This document shows positions 9,265 through 21,069 of a DNA stretch of 38,013 nt, one piece after another. Under the pieces are notes generated by a model. The model had not been told where the DNA came from, did no database searches, and worked only from the letters and a program-made list of their open reading frames with translations. The translations under genes were made by a program, and so were the position numbers. The DNA comes from Chara braunii (lineage: Eukaryota > Streptophyta > Charophyceae > Charales > Characeae): NCBI GenBank assembly GCA_003427395.1, contig BFEA01000126.1, forward strand, positions 1,910,652 to 1,948,664, written 5' to 3'. How positions within the stretch are numbered: the stretch's first letter is position 1; each line of letters starts with the position of its first letter.

Positions 9265-9400
9265 ATTAGGGGCACCGCCAGAATTTCCTCTATCTATCTG
9301 ACAGCCGTGTCCACGTACGTCGTCCGCCCATGAAACGACGTGTCCCGTACGAAATAAAATAAATCGATATAACAAAGGAACATAACGCAAATATATATAT

Positions 9401-9751
9401 AAACTCCGACGAAACAGTTTGTCACAGCCCCTCGTTTGTTGTCCTCTTCTCCCTCTCTGCCTACGGTTTACCGGGCAGTTCTATTTGACGATATATACCG
9501 ACGAAACAGTTTGTCACAGCCCCTCCTTTGTTGTCCTCTTCTCTCTCTCTGCCTACGGTTTACCGGGCAGTTCTATTTGACGATATATATATATAGAACT
9601 GCCCGGTAAACCGTAGGCAGAGAGGGAGAAGAGGACAACAAAGGAGGGGCTGTATATATATCGTCAAATAGAACTGCCCGGTAAACCGTAGGCAGAGAGG
9701 GAGAAGAGGACAACAAAGGAGGGGCTGTGACAAACTGTTTCGTCGGAGTTT
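9401..9751. mobile_element. Palindromic foldback element built from four repeat units
   Basis: Two direct units (9401-9497; about 9498-9591) are followed by two inverted units (about 9594-9655, lacking one end; 9657-9751). Each carries TTTGTCACAGCCCCT, TTGTTGTCCTCTTCT, TGCCTACGGTTTACCGGGCA and TATTTGACGATATATA. The outer ends TATAAACTCCGACG and CGTCGGAGTTTATA are exact inverted repeats beside TA. No ORF. The GAACTGCCCGGTAA segment also occurs at 4154-4167. Confidence 0.8.
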
Positions 9752-10008
9752 ATACGAATGAATACGACGAATGCAATTTCAAATGCAGACCAGATTTGTT
9801 TTGTATTACGGTCCGTTGAAGAAATCTTCATCTTTGGAGGGCCTCTTTGGTCATCGTGTCGTGGTGACACACGGCCCGTAAAAATGAAATGAAGCGAAAC
9901 ACAAACAGAGAAAAGCAGGCAGGGGTAGTACACCCAAGGGCCGGGTGGACCCACTACCGCTTTATTGCATACTTGGGGGGGGGCGGGGAAAGCAGGCTTA
10001 CGTTTCTC

Positions 10009-10059
<51 letters not shown>

Positions 10060-10984
10060 CACAATGGCTGCGGCGCCAGCCTAAAAAGATATAAAAGGAG
10101 CAGGGCTGGACGAAGTAGGTGGCGGCGCCGTAGCGCTCAAGACCTACGACGCGCGCACTAAGGAGTTAGGTTTTCTCAAACGCGGGGCTTACCCGCCATA
10201 TCCCGGTGTGCGTAGCAGGGGGGAGGTGGCTCACTCAGCTGTCGACTGTAGAAGACAGTTGAGCATGAGCAAGACGGGTTTGTCCTTGGATGGGGAATGA
10301 GGGTGGGTCTTGGGAGCGGGGAGTTCTGAACGAAGCAGCAGATAGAGTCTACATGAACACACCTGAATATGCAAGAACCGAAGAACGCTGATCTACAGCG
10401 TCCTTCTCATGGAACATGTGGAGTGGTAGTCTAAGAGGGTTATACTAGCGCGGGAGATCTATAGATCAACAGAGTACTTTGCCGTCTCTGGATCTACGGC
10501 GAGAGGGGCGTGGATCCGAACGAGAAAGTGAACGGGAATCTGGGCTTGGTTACTGTTGGCTGGAGTACCAAGGGCTGGATTTGGTATGGGAGAAACCTAA
10601 CAACGAAGATCCGAGAGTTGCTCTGCGGCTCAAGGGGGTCGTGTTCTGATGATGGGAACAGGATAAACGACCTTCACACCAGACAGTACGGTGAGTTCTC
10701 CTTTCACCGTTTGGAGACACCTGGGATCTCTTGCGTTATGGGTGTGTCGTTACAAGTGTGCTGTTACAGGAGCTTCTATACTAACCATAGGTACTTACCT
10801 TATCCGTACTTACCTTTTTTGTAGGACAGCTAACGTGAGACCTTGCCCTTTTGATGACAGGGAAGACAGCTGGTTGTGGTGTATTCCCTCGAGTGAGTCG
10901 CTGCCATCTTTTCCTTTACGAATGCTATATGGTCGGCTTTTGTCCTTTCCCATTTCTGGAAACTTTCGAGTGGTTGATCTCCTC
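9752..10984. other. Non-coding stretch with (GA)n and a TATA-like site
   Basis: (GA)n at 10012-10056. TATAAAAG at 10090-10097 on the plus strand is a good TATA-box match, but no gene follows it that I can recognise. A 104-codon ORF at 10510-10824 shows no known domain. The last part may be the decayed 5' section of the Ty3/gypsy element that follows; I could not find RNase H motifs in it. Confidence 0.5.
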
Positions 10985-10999
10985 GATTACTAGGGTAGA

Positions 11000-12465
11000 T
11001 TAAGATTGATACGCCTAGATTTGTCGATGGAGAGTTGTTTAAACCAGGATATACTATGGTTTCAGATCCGTTGTACACTTGCAGAAGGGGCGAGGAACGT
11101 GTGTGTATTCCCCAAGATTGCAACCTAAGAACAATCTTTATGTCAGAGTGTTATGGTGCTCGTGGTAATTTTGGGGCCCTCAAATCCTATGCGGTCCTGT
11201 CGCGAAGGTTCTTCTGGAAAGAGATGAGGAGTGACCTGTTGCAGTATATCAAAGGAACAAGGTTGTACACATACCCCCCCTCGGCCTACTCAAACCACTT
11301 CCCACCCCTGAGGCACCTGCACATTCAGTGTCTATTGACTTTACTGATTTGGGTAGGACCACTCCCCGTGGTATGCGTCAAGTTATGGTTTGTGTGGACA
11401 GGTTCTCCAAACATGCAAAATTCATCCATTTGCCAGCAAAAGCCAGAGTCTCTGACGTGCAGGCAGCATTTGCTGACAGGTGGGTTACACACCATGGACC
11501 ACCCACCTCGATTGTCAATGACCGAGATCCCCGTTTCCGCAGCAATGAATGGCAGTCATATTGCAAGGACTACCTTCATTCACGCCTTGATATGACATCT
11601 GGTCGTCATCCTGCAGCCCATGGACAGGCTGAAGTGATGAACACTATCTTATTTCAGCTCCTGCTTCCTGTGGTCAGTCCAGATCAGCAAGACTGGGATC
11701 TACATTTGAATCGTGCACAGCTTGTGTATAACATGTCTGTCCACTCCTCCACTGGTTTCACACACTATCGGTTATACTGGGGTCGTGAACCACGACAACC
11801 TCTCGATGACATCATCGACAAGGTTACCCCTACATTAACACCTGGACTGCAGAACTCACCAGACGCTATCAGATAGATATCGAGTGCGCCCGTGCCGACC
11901 TTCTCAAAGCCCAAAACACTACGATTCAGGAGGCTAACAGGCACCGTCGTCCCTCTACCATTCGCACATGTGACTGGGTTTGGGTACTCAGTTCTGAGTT
12001 GTCATGCAAGGAGGATATTTCACCTAAGTTGCCACGATACATGGGTCCATGGCAGGTTTTAGATACAGTGGGGGTTGATCCATTTGGATCATCATATATT
12101 GTTGATGTCCCTCTGCATCTATAAACCTATCCGGTCTTCCGTGCATCTAAGTTGTTGCCTTTCACCTCAGCTGATGCATTTCCGGACGGACCCCCTCAAT
12201 TTGGTTCACCGATCCCTTGCAAGGGATATGAAGTGGAATGGATTGAGGATGAGATGGGCACAGGTCCAGATATGCAATATCTTGTGAAGTTTCTGTATCA
12301 GCCTCACACTGAGGATAGCTAGTTCACACGGAAGGAACTCCTCAAGACAGCAAAGTCGGTTGTCCTAAGATACGAGGCAACCAAGAAGGGTCAATCCCTT
12401 CAATGTTCTGCTCGTCTACACCCCTAGCTCGGAGGTCCTCGCTCCGGGGGAGGGTAGGTCTACAA
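11000..12465 (+). pseudogene. Ty3/gypsy element A: decayed integrase with chromodomain-like tail
   Basis: Integrase inserts reverse-transcribed DNA into the genome. The N-terminal zinc-binding region is recognisable from about 11035 (LRTIFMSECYGA, LSRRFFWKEMRSDLLQYIK), but the His and Cys ligands are mostly lost. After a frameshift near 11270, the catalytic core keeps SIDFTDLG (Asp, about 11337), VNDRDPRF (second Asp, about 11520) and GRHPAAHGQAEVMN (Glu, about 11630). A frameshift near 11865 leads to an SH3-like stretch (DWVWVLSSEL, LPRYMGPWQV), a TAA at 12122-12124, then a chromodomain-like end (YEVEWIEDEMG, QYLVKFLYQP) cut by TAG at 12320-12322 where the fold normally has Trp. Upstream RT and RNase H are missing. 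The GGGGGAGGG tract at 12446-12454 is the likely polypurine tract. Confidence 0.88.
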
Positions 12466-13723
12466 TGACTTGCTGATTCTGCAGCCTGCGGCCCATCGAA
12501 CCGAGGCTGTAGCATAAGTAGGGCAGATTCATAATTTTGTTTTTGCTGTGTACTAGCCGGGAAACTAGCCTGTGGGGAAATATGTGAGGGACATATCTGC
12601 AAATTCGGAAAACTAACAGACCCGCACTAATCCTATTTCCCTATAGTCACCTTAACTACGAATAGAAGGTCTGGGCTACCACATGGACAGACAGGCCTAA
12701 GGGCCTATGCTGATAGACTGGTCCTATAGCCTACAGTCGGGTAAGGAGAGGCCCTAGAGACCGAAAGTGAAACGATACCAGTTGGCTTAGTAGGTTTGGT
12801 CTAGGTCGAGTCTAGGTTAGAGTAGATCTATTAATAGAATGAGGGAATCTGTTCGTTTTTTTTTTACGATTGACAAACTCGGCGCAGAAAGAAATTACAT
12901 CACGACGGCGCAACGTGTGAACTGAAGTGGTGATAGCTTCAACGTTGGAGAAGACAGATATAGCCAGACCCTCAAAGCGTCGGCCATAGTTGGGTCCTTG
13001 GCTGTTCTCTGGCAGCACGTGGGGCTGCTCAGAGGTCTGGGCTATCGGAGGTCTGCTGGAAGTAACAGTAGTCGGTGCCTTGCAGAACCCTCCTCAAGAG
13101 TCGGATCCAGGGTGGTGGCACTGCAGCCATAGCTGCAACTTACAGCCTCAGGGATGTCCTTTGTCAAGAAAGGTGGAGCTGCTACAGATCTTCGCTTGTG
13201 AAATCATCTGGCATTTTATCTTCATCAGAGACTGTGGTGCTGGTCTTCTTTTTCATCCTCTGAGAGGCGTTTGGCCTCAACGGTCCGTTTCAGGGTGACG
13301 CTTCCCTCTGGAGGCAGTATTTGGGTGGTGCTGGTTGTTTCAGGGATTCTGGGGTAGTGGACAACGGTTACTCTGGGTTGGGGAAGAACGCACCATGTTT
13401 CTGAGACTATTCTAGCAAAACGATTATCTAAGTTTAATAAACAGTGTGGATACTGTGTGAGAACTATTTTTGTTTCATTGTTTTCTGGATGCGATCCACT
13501 CGACTTTCCTTTGTGTCTGGTCGAGGGGATTCTATGCAGCGAACTGCACTTTCAGTGTGTTCGGTCATATCGCATGGTCAAGTCTTCCACTGTGTTTCTC
13601 TCTCTCTCTGTGCGGTGTGATACTCTTATCCTCTCCCCTTCCTTCTGTGTACGCATGGGCATGCATGGGAGTCTATGTGAGCGAGTGTTGGTCTTCTGAC
13701 AACAAGCAACCAGGTTCATAACA
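12466..13723 (+). mobile_element. 3' LTR of Ty3/gypsy element A
   Basis: Begins TGACTTGCTGATTCTGCAG after the polypurine tract and ends GGTTCATAACA (TG...CA ends), 1258 bp. The ends were fixed by homology to the inverted copy at 25023-26249, which starts and stops at the same bases. Several indels and substitutions separate the copies. ORFs inside it are not genes. Confidence 0.85.
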
Positions 13724-14357
13724 ATCAGGTGAAAAAAAGAAAAGAAAAAAAGTGTCCCCACACTGGTTCACTTTTTGGGGAGGCAATTCTACTTCGAGGA
13801 AAAAAGGAAAAGTTTGAACCATTTATCGATTTACGGGTGTCGTCTTTGCGCAATGGCCATGCTCATTTTCTTTCACTGTATCGTCCCAATTTTAACGGAC
13901 GTCCCGAAGGACGAATTGGGAATGTACCTTGCGGAGAGCCGTTTAACTGAGTTTTATATGAATTGCACAAGACAAATTAGGGGTTGTACCTTGTGGAGAG
14001 CTAGACCAATGGACGAAACTCTGAGAGGTTGGAGATGTGTATCTAGACTGAAAGTTGCCCCAAATGCAGCTACAAAGACGAGGGGTTTTATGCAGGTGAT
14101 TGAGGTAGGGGAACTGATTGACACAAGAGCAGCTGGGCAAGTTGTAGATGCGCGCGCTTCCTAATTGAATTCTCAATTCGTAATAAAAATACATGAAAGC
14201 AACTGAGCAAGTTGTAGATGCGTGCGCTTCTTGATTGAAATTCTCGACGAATTTCTCGTAGTAATTAATTCTTTATAAAAAATATATATTTATAAATTAT
14301 AATAAATAGTTTTTAAAATAAACTTATGTTGAGTTATGTGGTTTATATTTAAGATTT
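13724..14357. other. Non-coding stretch with short duplicated segments
   Basis: Two imperfect direct repeats are visible: GGACGAATTGGGAATGTACC / AGACAAATTAGGGGTTGTACC (about 13911 and 13972) and GCAAGTTGTAGATGCGYGCGCTTC (14137 and 14206). A 129-codon ORF (13775-14164) crosses both but has no known motif. 14265-14345 is very AT-rich, as organellar spacers are. Confidence 0.5.
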
Positions 14358-14425
14358 AGGCAACACCCAGATTTGGACTGGGGATAAAGGATTTGCAATC
14401 CCTTGCCTTTATCGCCCATATCGCC
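14358..14425 (-). tRNA. trnC-GCA: Chloroplast-like tRNA-Cys(GCA) remnant, probably an organelle-DNA insertion
   Basis: The minus strand folds as a cloverleaf: acceptor GGCGATA with TGTTGCC (two wobble pairs), anticodon stem AGGGA/TCCTT with loop TTGCAAA (anticodon GCA, Cys), T-stem CCCAG/CTGGG with loop TCCAAAT. The sequence follows chloroplast trnC-GCA rather than nuclear tRNA-Cys (family knowledge). The D-arm is about 3 nt short and one stem pair is lost, so it is probably a pseudogene. No internal CCA, as expected for a genomic gene. Confidence 0.72.
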
Positions 14426-14482
14426 TTACCTTTTTTTTTCTTCCTTTTTTTTTCTTCTTTTTTTCGTCTTTTTTTCTTATTT

Positions 14483-14524
<42 letters not shown>

Positions 14525-15359
14525 GATGATAAGTTTATAACCTAAAAAGGGGGGCGGGCGCGGGCGAGTTGATAACCTTGCTTTGTCGTTTTTGCCTCCT
14601 GTGTGTGACTCAGCAACAACACATATAACACCAGTCCCATCGAAATCTGGTATTAAACCCCACCAGTATTGAAAGTGTTCCTTTTGCCGACGCGGATTCC
14701 CTCCTGTGCGGCAAGAAAACATGAGCCGCCACATTTCCTTTTTTGGCTGGCACCACCAGCCATTTTGCTCTGGCAGAACGTGTCTCATGGTCCCAAAAGT
14801 CACGCTGCTGAACGGCCGAGTCACAGAAAAATGGTTGGGAAAGTACGGGTGGTTCAAGGGACCCCTTGGCCCCATCAAAATCATGCATGAAACTACTAGT
14901 TCACGCGGACTTTTTTTTTTTTTTTTTTTGGGGGCCCAGTGTCCAAAACTCTTATTAGCACGTGTAATACTCTTATTAACACGTGTAACACAACACAGAA
15001 ACACGCCTCTTCTCATTAGGGCTGGAAGAGCCTTTCGCCACTGCTCCCATAGACACAACTTCCCTACTATTACTACTAGACCTATCATCTTCAGAGAGTT
15101 GTAAACCTTAGCTAGATCCGCCTCTTCAACCCTTCATTGGGCCGCCTGTTCCTATCCGTAACACCTGGCGGTCTAGCTACTCCCTTGAACACACCACCGT
15201 TCCCTGCTTTCCAAGACTGCCCCTTTTTTTACCATTTTACATTTCCATCACTCTCCCCCATACCATGCCTTGCTGACTAAACAATTTGCAGGGGGAGGAA
15301 AAAAGTCTGGGAACAGGTCACTTGGCCGCATTCGAGTTGCGTCATATAGCGTGGTCCAA
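14426..15359. other. Poly-T, (TG)n and non-coding sequence
   Basis: T-rich tract 14431-14486, (TG)n 14487-14522 and a T19 run at about 14911-14929. A 203-codon minus ORF (14477-15088) ends in the (CA)n and has no family features. No gene is supported. Confidence 0.6.
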
Positions 15360-15479
15360 TCATTGAAGAGGAATTTTTAGTCTCCGATTATCTCCTTGTT
15401 GCCCGACACCCCCTCCTGCCCCCCTTTTTCCTTTTCCCATTCCACTTCCCCCAAACTCCCCCCCTTTCCCCCCCCGAGC

Positions 15480-17975
15480 CATTCTTTGCAGAATACTTGC
15501 ATTTTTTGCTTTATTTCGTTTTAAGTATGGATGTATTTGATCTGCGTTTTGACTTCCTCCCACCATGCTGTTTTATTTGTCTGGATCTGTTGTTGTATGC
15601 TCTCCGTAAATTCTGGTCCCTCCAACCTCACACTCTCCGTTTCATAGGTGTAGCGGCGCCTCCATAGTGGCCACAGTACCGCCCTACGTCCTTGCTTGAA
15701 CATGTTGAAAGTGAAGTAGTCAGGTTGTTTCGATGACCATTTTTCAAACAGCAAGGCTTTCCAGTCCCATGGCCAGGGTGACCCTGTTCCGAGCTGGTCT
15801 CAGACTCTATCCCACCAACGCCAGAGCCAGACCGCTCCGGGACATTGAAGAAAAATATGCTCTTTTGTTTCTGGTCTTTTCCTCGATGGGAATGCGCTCA
15901 AGCATAGTCGACACTAGGGGAGGGCGAGCCCTTTCTGTTCAAGGTTGGTCCTATCTATCAACCAGTTATTGGTGGGTAGGCACCTGTGTTCTATTTGCCA
16001 TTGCCGAGAGGCCACATTGGCAGGTTTCCTTTTAGTTAATTGGAACCATTTAACGTTTCTCAACGATTCTTTGCTAATGTTCAACTGTTTCATCCATCTC
16101 ACTTCCACGCGGTCCCGTAGATTGATTTTTGGTTGGAGCAGTCGGTATGTTGCTTTAACAGTAATGCTATACAACGTTTTAGTATTGGTCCTGCCCCCAC
16201 CCTGTATATTCGTCCATACCCACTCCAGAGGGTCCAGGGGCAGTTGAGTTATCGGTGTATCTGGGGAGAACGCCACCCATCTGTCCTTCACCCTCAAAAC
16301 TCTGATTCTTGAGAGTTCGTCCTTTTCGACGAGTTGTATCTGTTCAGGATTGTTTTTTTGGAGTGAGTTGTCTCTACCTATTGTGAATGTATCTATCACT
16401 ACCGGCCCCTTTGGGTCACACCACACCACATTGCCCACCTTCCCCTGACGGCCTCGAATTAATACCTAGTCAAATTCTTGTGTTGAGGGCCCCTTTCTCA
16501 GAATTTTCCACCAGTTCAAGGGGATGTATTTTATAAGATGTTCCAACGCTTCCTCTGGTCTGTGGCAATACCTCGATTTTTCCTTGAGTTGATCTCTCGT
16601 AATCCAGTCCCTCCTGTCTGCGTCCCAGATATCTCCTATTCTAAGTACCCCCATGTTTGCCCATCCTTTCCATGGGGAATCCGTGCAATGCAGTGCTTGA
16701 CTTATCGAATTAGTTATCCTTCTATTCCCGAACAGTGGTTGCCGGATCACCTCTTTCCATCTTTCTGGTTGGGTTTTGTCCGGTAGGGGAAGGTTCCTCC
16801 ATGTATGTAGCAGTGCCGGCCAGAAAGGGTCATTGTGCAGGTCCTTCCTTGCCTCTTGTCCTCGTGAATCAACTAAGGAACTTTCCTGCTAAGACCGTCT
16901 CCGTGGAATTGGCCATTCTCTGTTTTCAATCCATGTAAGTGGGTTGATGTAGGCTGGTGTTTCCGGGGCTAATCTTGAGAACTGTTCCAAGGCCAAGTCG
17001 TTCCATGGAATCTGTGGGCAGATGAGCAGATGCCATTGTATAGCCAGCGCCTTGGTTTGAGTTGTCAGGTCAATAATACCCAATCCCCCTTTCGCTTTGG
17101 GTTGGATAATCGCTTGTCATGCAACTCTGCTGAGTACATTGTGTTTTTCGTGATCCCCCCGCCATAAAAAAAGCGACTAACTGTCGCTGGAAAACTCTTA
17201 GGGTGGTCTTGTCAAGCCCCCAGATGGCCGATTTGTACCAAAGGGAAGCGAGCACGACGTTGTTAATGACCAGGGTTCTGCCAATCAGTGAGGTATATTT
17301 GTCTTTCTATAGTGCTAACTTTTCCAGGGCAGGCCTGCTTATCCATTCATTGTTGGTTGATGGTCTGCCATTGGCTGTCAATGAGACCCCCAAGACTCTG
17401 ATTGGGGCTTCTGGCGGTAATCATCTAACTTTCGGTTGTTCCGGGGGTCTCCCTCCTTGATGGTGAATCCACCACCCCAGAGTCTTATTCCCCCAATTGA
17501 CTCTCATATCAGATAAGGTACAGAAGCGGTCCATCATGTACTGGACTCCTTCCATCGATTCCCAAGTTGCATCCACCATGAGGGTCAGATCATCCGCAAA
17601 CATCGAGCAAACTGTGATAGCTTCTTTGGGGATTGATGATAGATGTATTCTTTGGATGTCCTTATGGGTTTTCAAATTTGCTACCAATGCTTCCATGATG
17701 ATCACAAAAAGGAATAGGGCTAATGAATCCCCCTGTCGTACTGATCTTTGTAAGTTAATTGGCGGTGTCAGGTTTTCGCTTACCATGACTCTAGTTGTTG
17801 CATTTTTGTGAAGAATTTACACCCAGCGTCTAAATCTGGCTCTGAAATTAAAATTTTCCAAACATTTGTCTAAGAATATCCAATCCACGTGATCATAGGC
17901 CTTCTAAAAGTCAACGAAGATGATTCCAGCATTCCGTTTAGACTGCCTTGCCAGCTTAATCACTTCATTGACTAC
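15480..17975 (-). pseudogene. Decayed LINE (non-LTR retrotransposon) reverse transcriptase with C-terminal zf-RVT
   Basis: Read right to left: motif A FVDF*KAYDHVDWIFL (17915-17865, with TAG at 17906-17904), RSVRQGDSLALFLFV (about 17740), and catalytic F-A-D-D at 17600-17589. The thumb and downstream region follow (ASLWYKSAIWGLDKT at about 17250; GIIDLTTQTKALAIQW at about 17080). A C-terminal reverse-transcriptase zinc-binding motif C-x2-C ... H-x4-C (CRLC ... EHIFLQC) lies at about 15912-15835. Many stops and frame changes break it. The 5' part, including any endonuclease, lies beyond the assembly gap. I found no poly-A tail at the 3' end. Confidence 0.87.
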
Positions 17976-18407
17976 TTTTTTTTTTTTTTTTTTTTTTGGG
18001 GGGGGGGGGGGGNNNNNNNNNNNNNNNNNNNNNNNNNNNNNNNNNNNNNNNNNNNNNNNNNNNNNNNNNNNNNNNNNNNNNNNNNNNNNNNNNNNNNNNN
18101 NNNNNNNNNNNNNNNNNNNNNNNNNNNNNNNNNNNNNNNNNNNNNNNNNNNNNNNNNNNNNNNNNNNNNNNNNNNNNNNNNNNNNNNNNNNNNNNNNNNN
18201 NNNNNNNNNNNNNNNNNNNNNNNNNNNNNNNNNNNNNNNNNNNNNNNNNNNNNNNNNNNNNNNNNNNNNNNNNNNNNNNNNNNNNNNNNNNNNNNNNNNN
18301 NNNNNNNNNNNNNNNNNNNNNNNNNNNNNNNNNNNNNNNNNNNNNNNNNNNNNNNNNNNNNNNNNNNNNNNNNNNNNNNNNNNNNNNNNNNNNNNNNNNN
18401 NNNNNNN
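17976..18407. other. Assembly gap with homopolymer edge
   Basis: T22 (17976-17997) and G15 (17998-18012) run into 395 N (18013-18407). ORFs reported across the N block are meaningless. The T/G homopolymer may itself be a sequencing artefact. Confidence 0.98.
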
Positions 18408-19105
18408 TTACGACCCCCGATGACCACAAGGACTGCCCCCGCAAACAGCCCCCCAGATCTCTCTACCAGGCCTCACGCCCCCATTAGGCTAGGTCACAGA
18501 GTTGTGCCACCTGGCTCCGGCTCCGGCCAGCGTTGCTCCAGCATCGATTTTCGAGGGCCATCGAATTTTCAACCACTCTATGCAGGATCAAGGATGAATT
18601 GTCAGATAACACCTATTCCTACAATCCTCCTTGAGAGGCAAGCCTAATTGAAATAACGAGGAAGAAAAAACTCAAAAATATTCAAAAAATGCATGTCAAC
18701 AAGCCTCCCAAACTCAAAACAGATAAGTAAAACCTACTCAATCCACCTTCCACCGCCACCAGCATGGATGTTTCCAGCACGAACCAAAACTCTTTCAGGC
18801 TGCATGCTCCTTCAGGCTGGGTTACAGAGTTGCGCCACCTTGCTCCAACACCGACCCACATTACTTCAGTCATGACCCCCGATAACCACTGAGATTGGCC
18901 CTGCAAACAGCCTCCCAGATCTCTACCAAGTCTCTCGCCCCCACTAGGCTATGTTACAGAGTTGCGCCACCTGGCTCCGACTCTGGCCAGCGTTGCTCTA
19001 GCATTGGTTATCGAGGGCCACCGAATTTTCAACCACCCTACGCAGAATCAAGGATGAATTGTCAGGTAACACCTATTCCTACAATCCTCCTTGGGAGGCG
19101 AGTCG
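18408..19105. repeat. Direct repeat of about 235 bp, two copies plus a partial third
   Basis: 18409-18643 and 18868-19101 share ACCCCCGATRACCAC, GCAAACAGCCYCCCAGATCT, GTTGCGCCACCTGGCTCCG, CGAGGGCCAYCGAATTTTCA and ACACCTATTCCTACAATCCT. A partial copy (GGTTACAGAGTTGCGCCACC) sits at 18820-18845. No coding sense. The spacing of about 459 bp suggests a satellite-type array entered from the gap. Confidence 0.8.
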
Positions 19106-19118
19106 CGAAGAAAAAAAT

Positions 19119-19445
19119 CTAATAATGACAGCTAACCTAATGAGAATGATAGTTGTAATAAGAATGAAAAAAATGGTGATGATGATGATCGTTATAATAC
19201 TAATGATGATGATGATAATAGTGGTGATATCAATGATGATGAATCTGATAATGATGTTGATGATAATGATAACAATGATATTGGTAATGATAATGATGAT
19301 AAAAATGATGATGATGATGATGATGATAATGATAACGATGATGAAGGTGATAATGACTATGATGATGATCGCACCCAGCACCCTGCGCTAACTCAAGGTG
19401 CTGCTAGTGCCAATGATCGGATGATGATGATGGTGGTGATAATAA
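19119..19445. repeat. Degenerate (GAT)n/(AAT)n microsatellite
   Basis: Trinucleotide-rich sequence of ATGATGATG, AATGATAAT and related units. The Ile/Met/Asp-rich ORFs on both strands are composition artefacts. It abuts the broken 3' end of the element B polymerase. Confidence 0.9.
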
Positions 19446-19449
19446 TAAG

Positions 19450-21066
19450 GGCGGTCGCGACTTCGAAAAAACAATAGGGAGGTACATGTGGTTTAACGAA
19501 CTTCCTGTAATAAGAGGCAAGACCCATGAAAGACCGAACATCACGGACTATTAAAGGTTGCGGCCAGTCCTGAACAGCAGCAACTTTCGTTGCTTCAGGA
19601 GCTAACCCCTCCCCAGAAATAACATGACCCGGGCAGACAACAGAGTTCATTCCAAAAGAGGACTTCTCCCTGTTGATCTTGTACTGGTTATTATGTAAGG
19701 CTTGAAGGAAGAAAGTTAGATGATGCACATGCTCCTAGACAATATGACTGAATATTAGAATATCATCCAAATAGACAACTACAAACTTGTCCAGGTAAAT
19801 CCTTAGGATGCTATGCATCTTTGTTTGGAAGGTGTCAGAGTCATTGCAAAGACCGAAAGGCATAACCAGATACTCATATGTATCATATTTGGTTTTGAAG
19901 GTTGTCTTGTGGACATTACCTTCAACCATCTCAATTTGGTGGGAGCCAGATTTGAGGTCAATCTTGTTGAAAATAGTGCAGTCCTGCGCCATATCCAACA
20001 GATCATCGATCCGAGAAAGCGGCTTTGTAGACTTCCTCGCGATCTTATTGAGTCTCATGTTGTCCACACACATTCTGAACTCACCATTCCCTTTGGGGAC
20101 AAAGAGAACTGGTGCTCCAAACTCAGATGTGCTGGGACGTATCCAGCCTTTGCTGGTCAGGATCTCTAGTTGTTTCCTGAGCTCACAAAGTTCAGCAGGG
20201 GACAGCCTGTAGACCCGACCCTTGGGAGGGACTGTGCCAGGCAGAAACTCAATCTTATGTTTGACCTGCCTGTGGACAAGTCCAGTAGGCTCTTGCATAA
20301 GGTTTGAGAACCGGTCAACCACTTGCCGAATTTGAAAGGGACAGAGTGCAGTCTCCACATCAGTCTTATTAACATAAGCTACAAACAGACGAGTGTGGTC
20401 AGTCTGGCGTGAGAGTCGAAAAGACTCATGTGCACACATACAATAACAATTGCTGATCGGGTGGTACTTGTCAACAACCATACAAGGCCGGTATTCCCAT
20501 CGCCGATTGCGCAACTCAACCCTAGGAATCCGCCAGTCGATCTTAGGGTTGGTGGCCTCAAGCCACTGCAGTGATAAAACAAGGTGAAAGGGTAGATTAG
20601 GAAACACAGAGAAATTCAAACGCTGCCTAATTTTTCTCTGCCTCTCAAAGGTTACGGGTAAACCCTTGACTGCAGTAGTGATCCTGACTATGGATGAGTC
20701 GCCTATGCGAACCTCGATCGGTTGCCGCAACTTAACCAACCTTTGATCCAAGTGCAGTCTGGTGATTGTCTTGGGAGACATGAAGTTGCGAGTGGCCCCA
20801 CAGTCTAATAACTCTTTGTACCTGGCCCCAAGGACGGAGGGTCGAGGTAGGATGAAATCTGGCCTGTGTTTTTTTTTCTCCTGCAAGGACAAAAAAAGAT
20901 CAGCAAGGACCTGCAATTCATTCTCCTCCCTCGTCTCATCCAGGTCAGTGTCCTCATAAGTGAAGGACCCTGATGCTGCAACTCCAAGAAAAAAATCGTC
21001 TAGAGAGGGTGAAGATTCAACTTCATCAGAAGATGAATCAACACAGGTGAGAGTTGCTATTTCCAC
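19450..21066 (-). pseudogene. Ty3/gypsy element B: protease and reverse transcriptase, 3' truncated
   Basis: A 443-codon ORF holds a retropepsin-like protease (LLDCGATRNFMS at about 20812-20777; the usual D-S/T-G is D-C-G) and a reverse transcriptase. RT motifs are GWIRPSTSEFGAPVLFVPK, RMCVDNMRLNK, FNKIDLKSGSHQI, MPFGLCNDSDTFQTKM and catalytic YLDD (Asp pair 19767-19762). A TAG at 19737-19735 interrupts it just after LIFSHIV. Homology continues in frame through the RT thumb (GHVISGEGLAPEATK, VRSFMGLASYYRKFVK) to about 19470, then stops against the GAT microsatellite. RNase H, integrase and 3' LTR are absent here. gag lies upstream on the same strand. Confidence 0.92.
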
Positions 21067-21069
21067 CTT

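Noticed and set aside
10088-10100. TATA box at 10090 as promoter of a plus-strand gene
   Set aside because: No gene-like ORF follows within 400 bp, so it is only noted within the non-coding stretch.
12466-13723. Small ORFs at 12812-13721 considered as genes
   Set aside because: The segment is an LTR, homologous end to end to 25023-26249, and the ORFs are not preserved in the other copy.
13775-14164. 129-codon plus ORF
   Set aside because: No recognisable motif, overlaps internal direct repeats, and lies in an intergenic remnant area.
14477-15088. 203-codon minus ORF ending in His/Thr repeats
   Set aside because: It ends in a (CA)n tract, contains a poly-Lys from poly-T, and shows no domain.
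17889-18647. ORFs of 150-250 codons through the gap
   Set aside because: They consist mainly of N.
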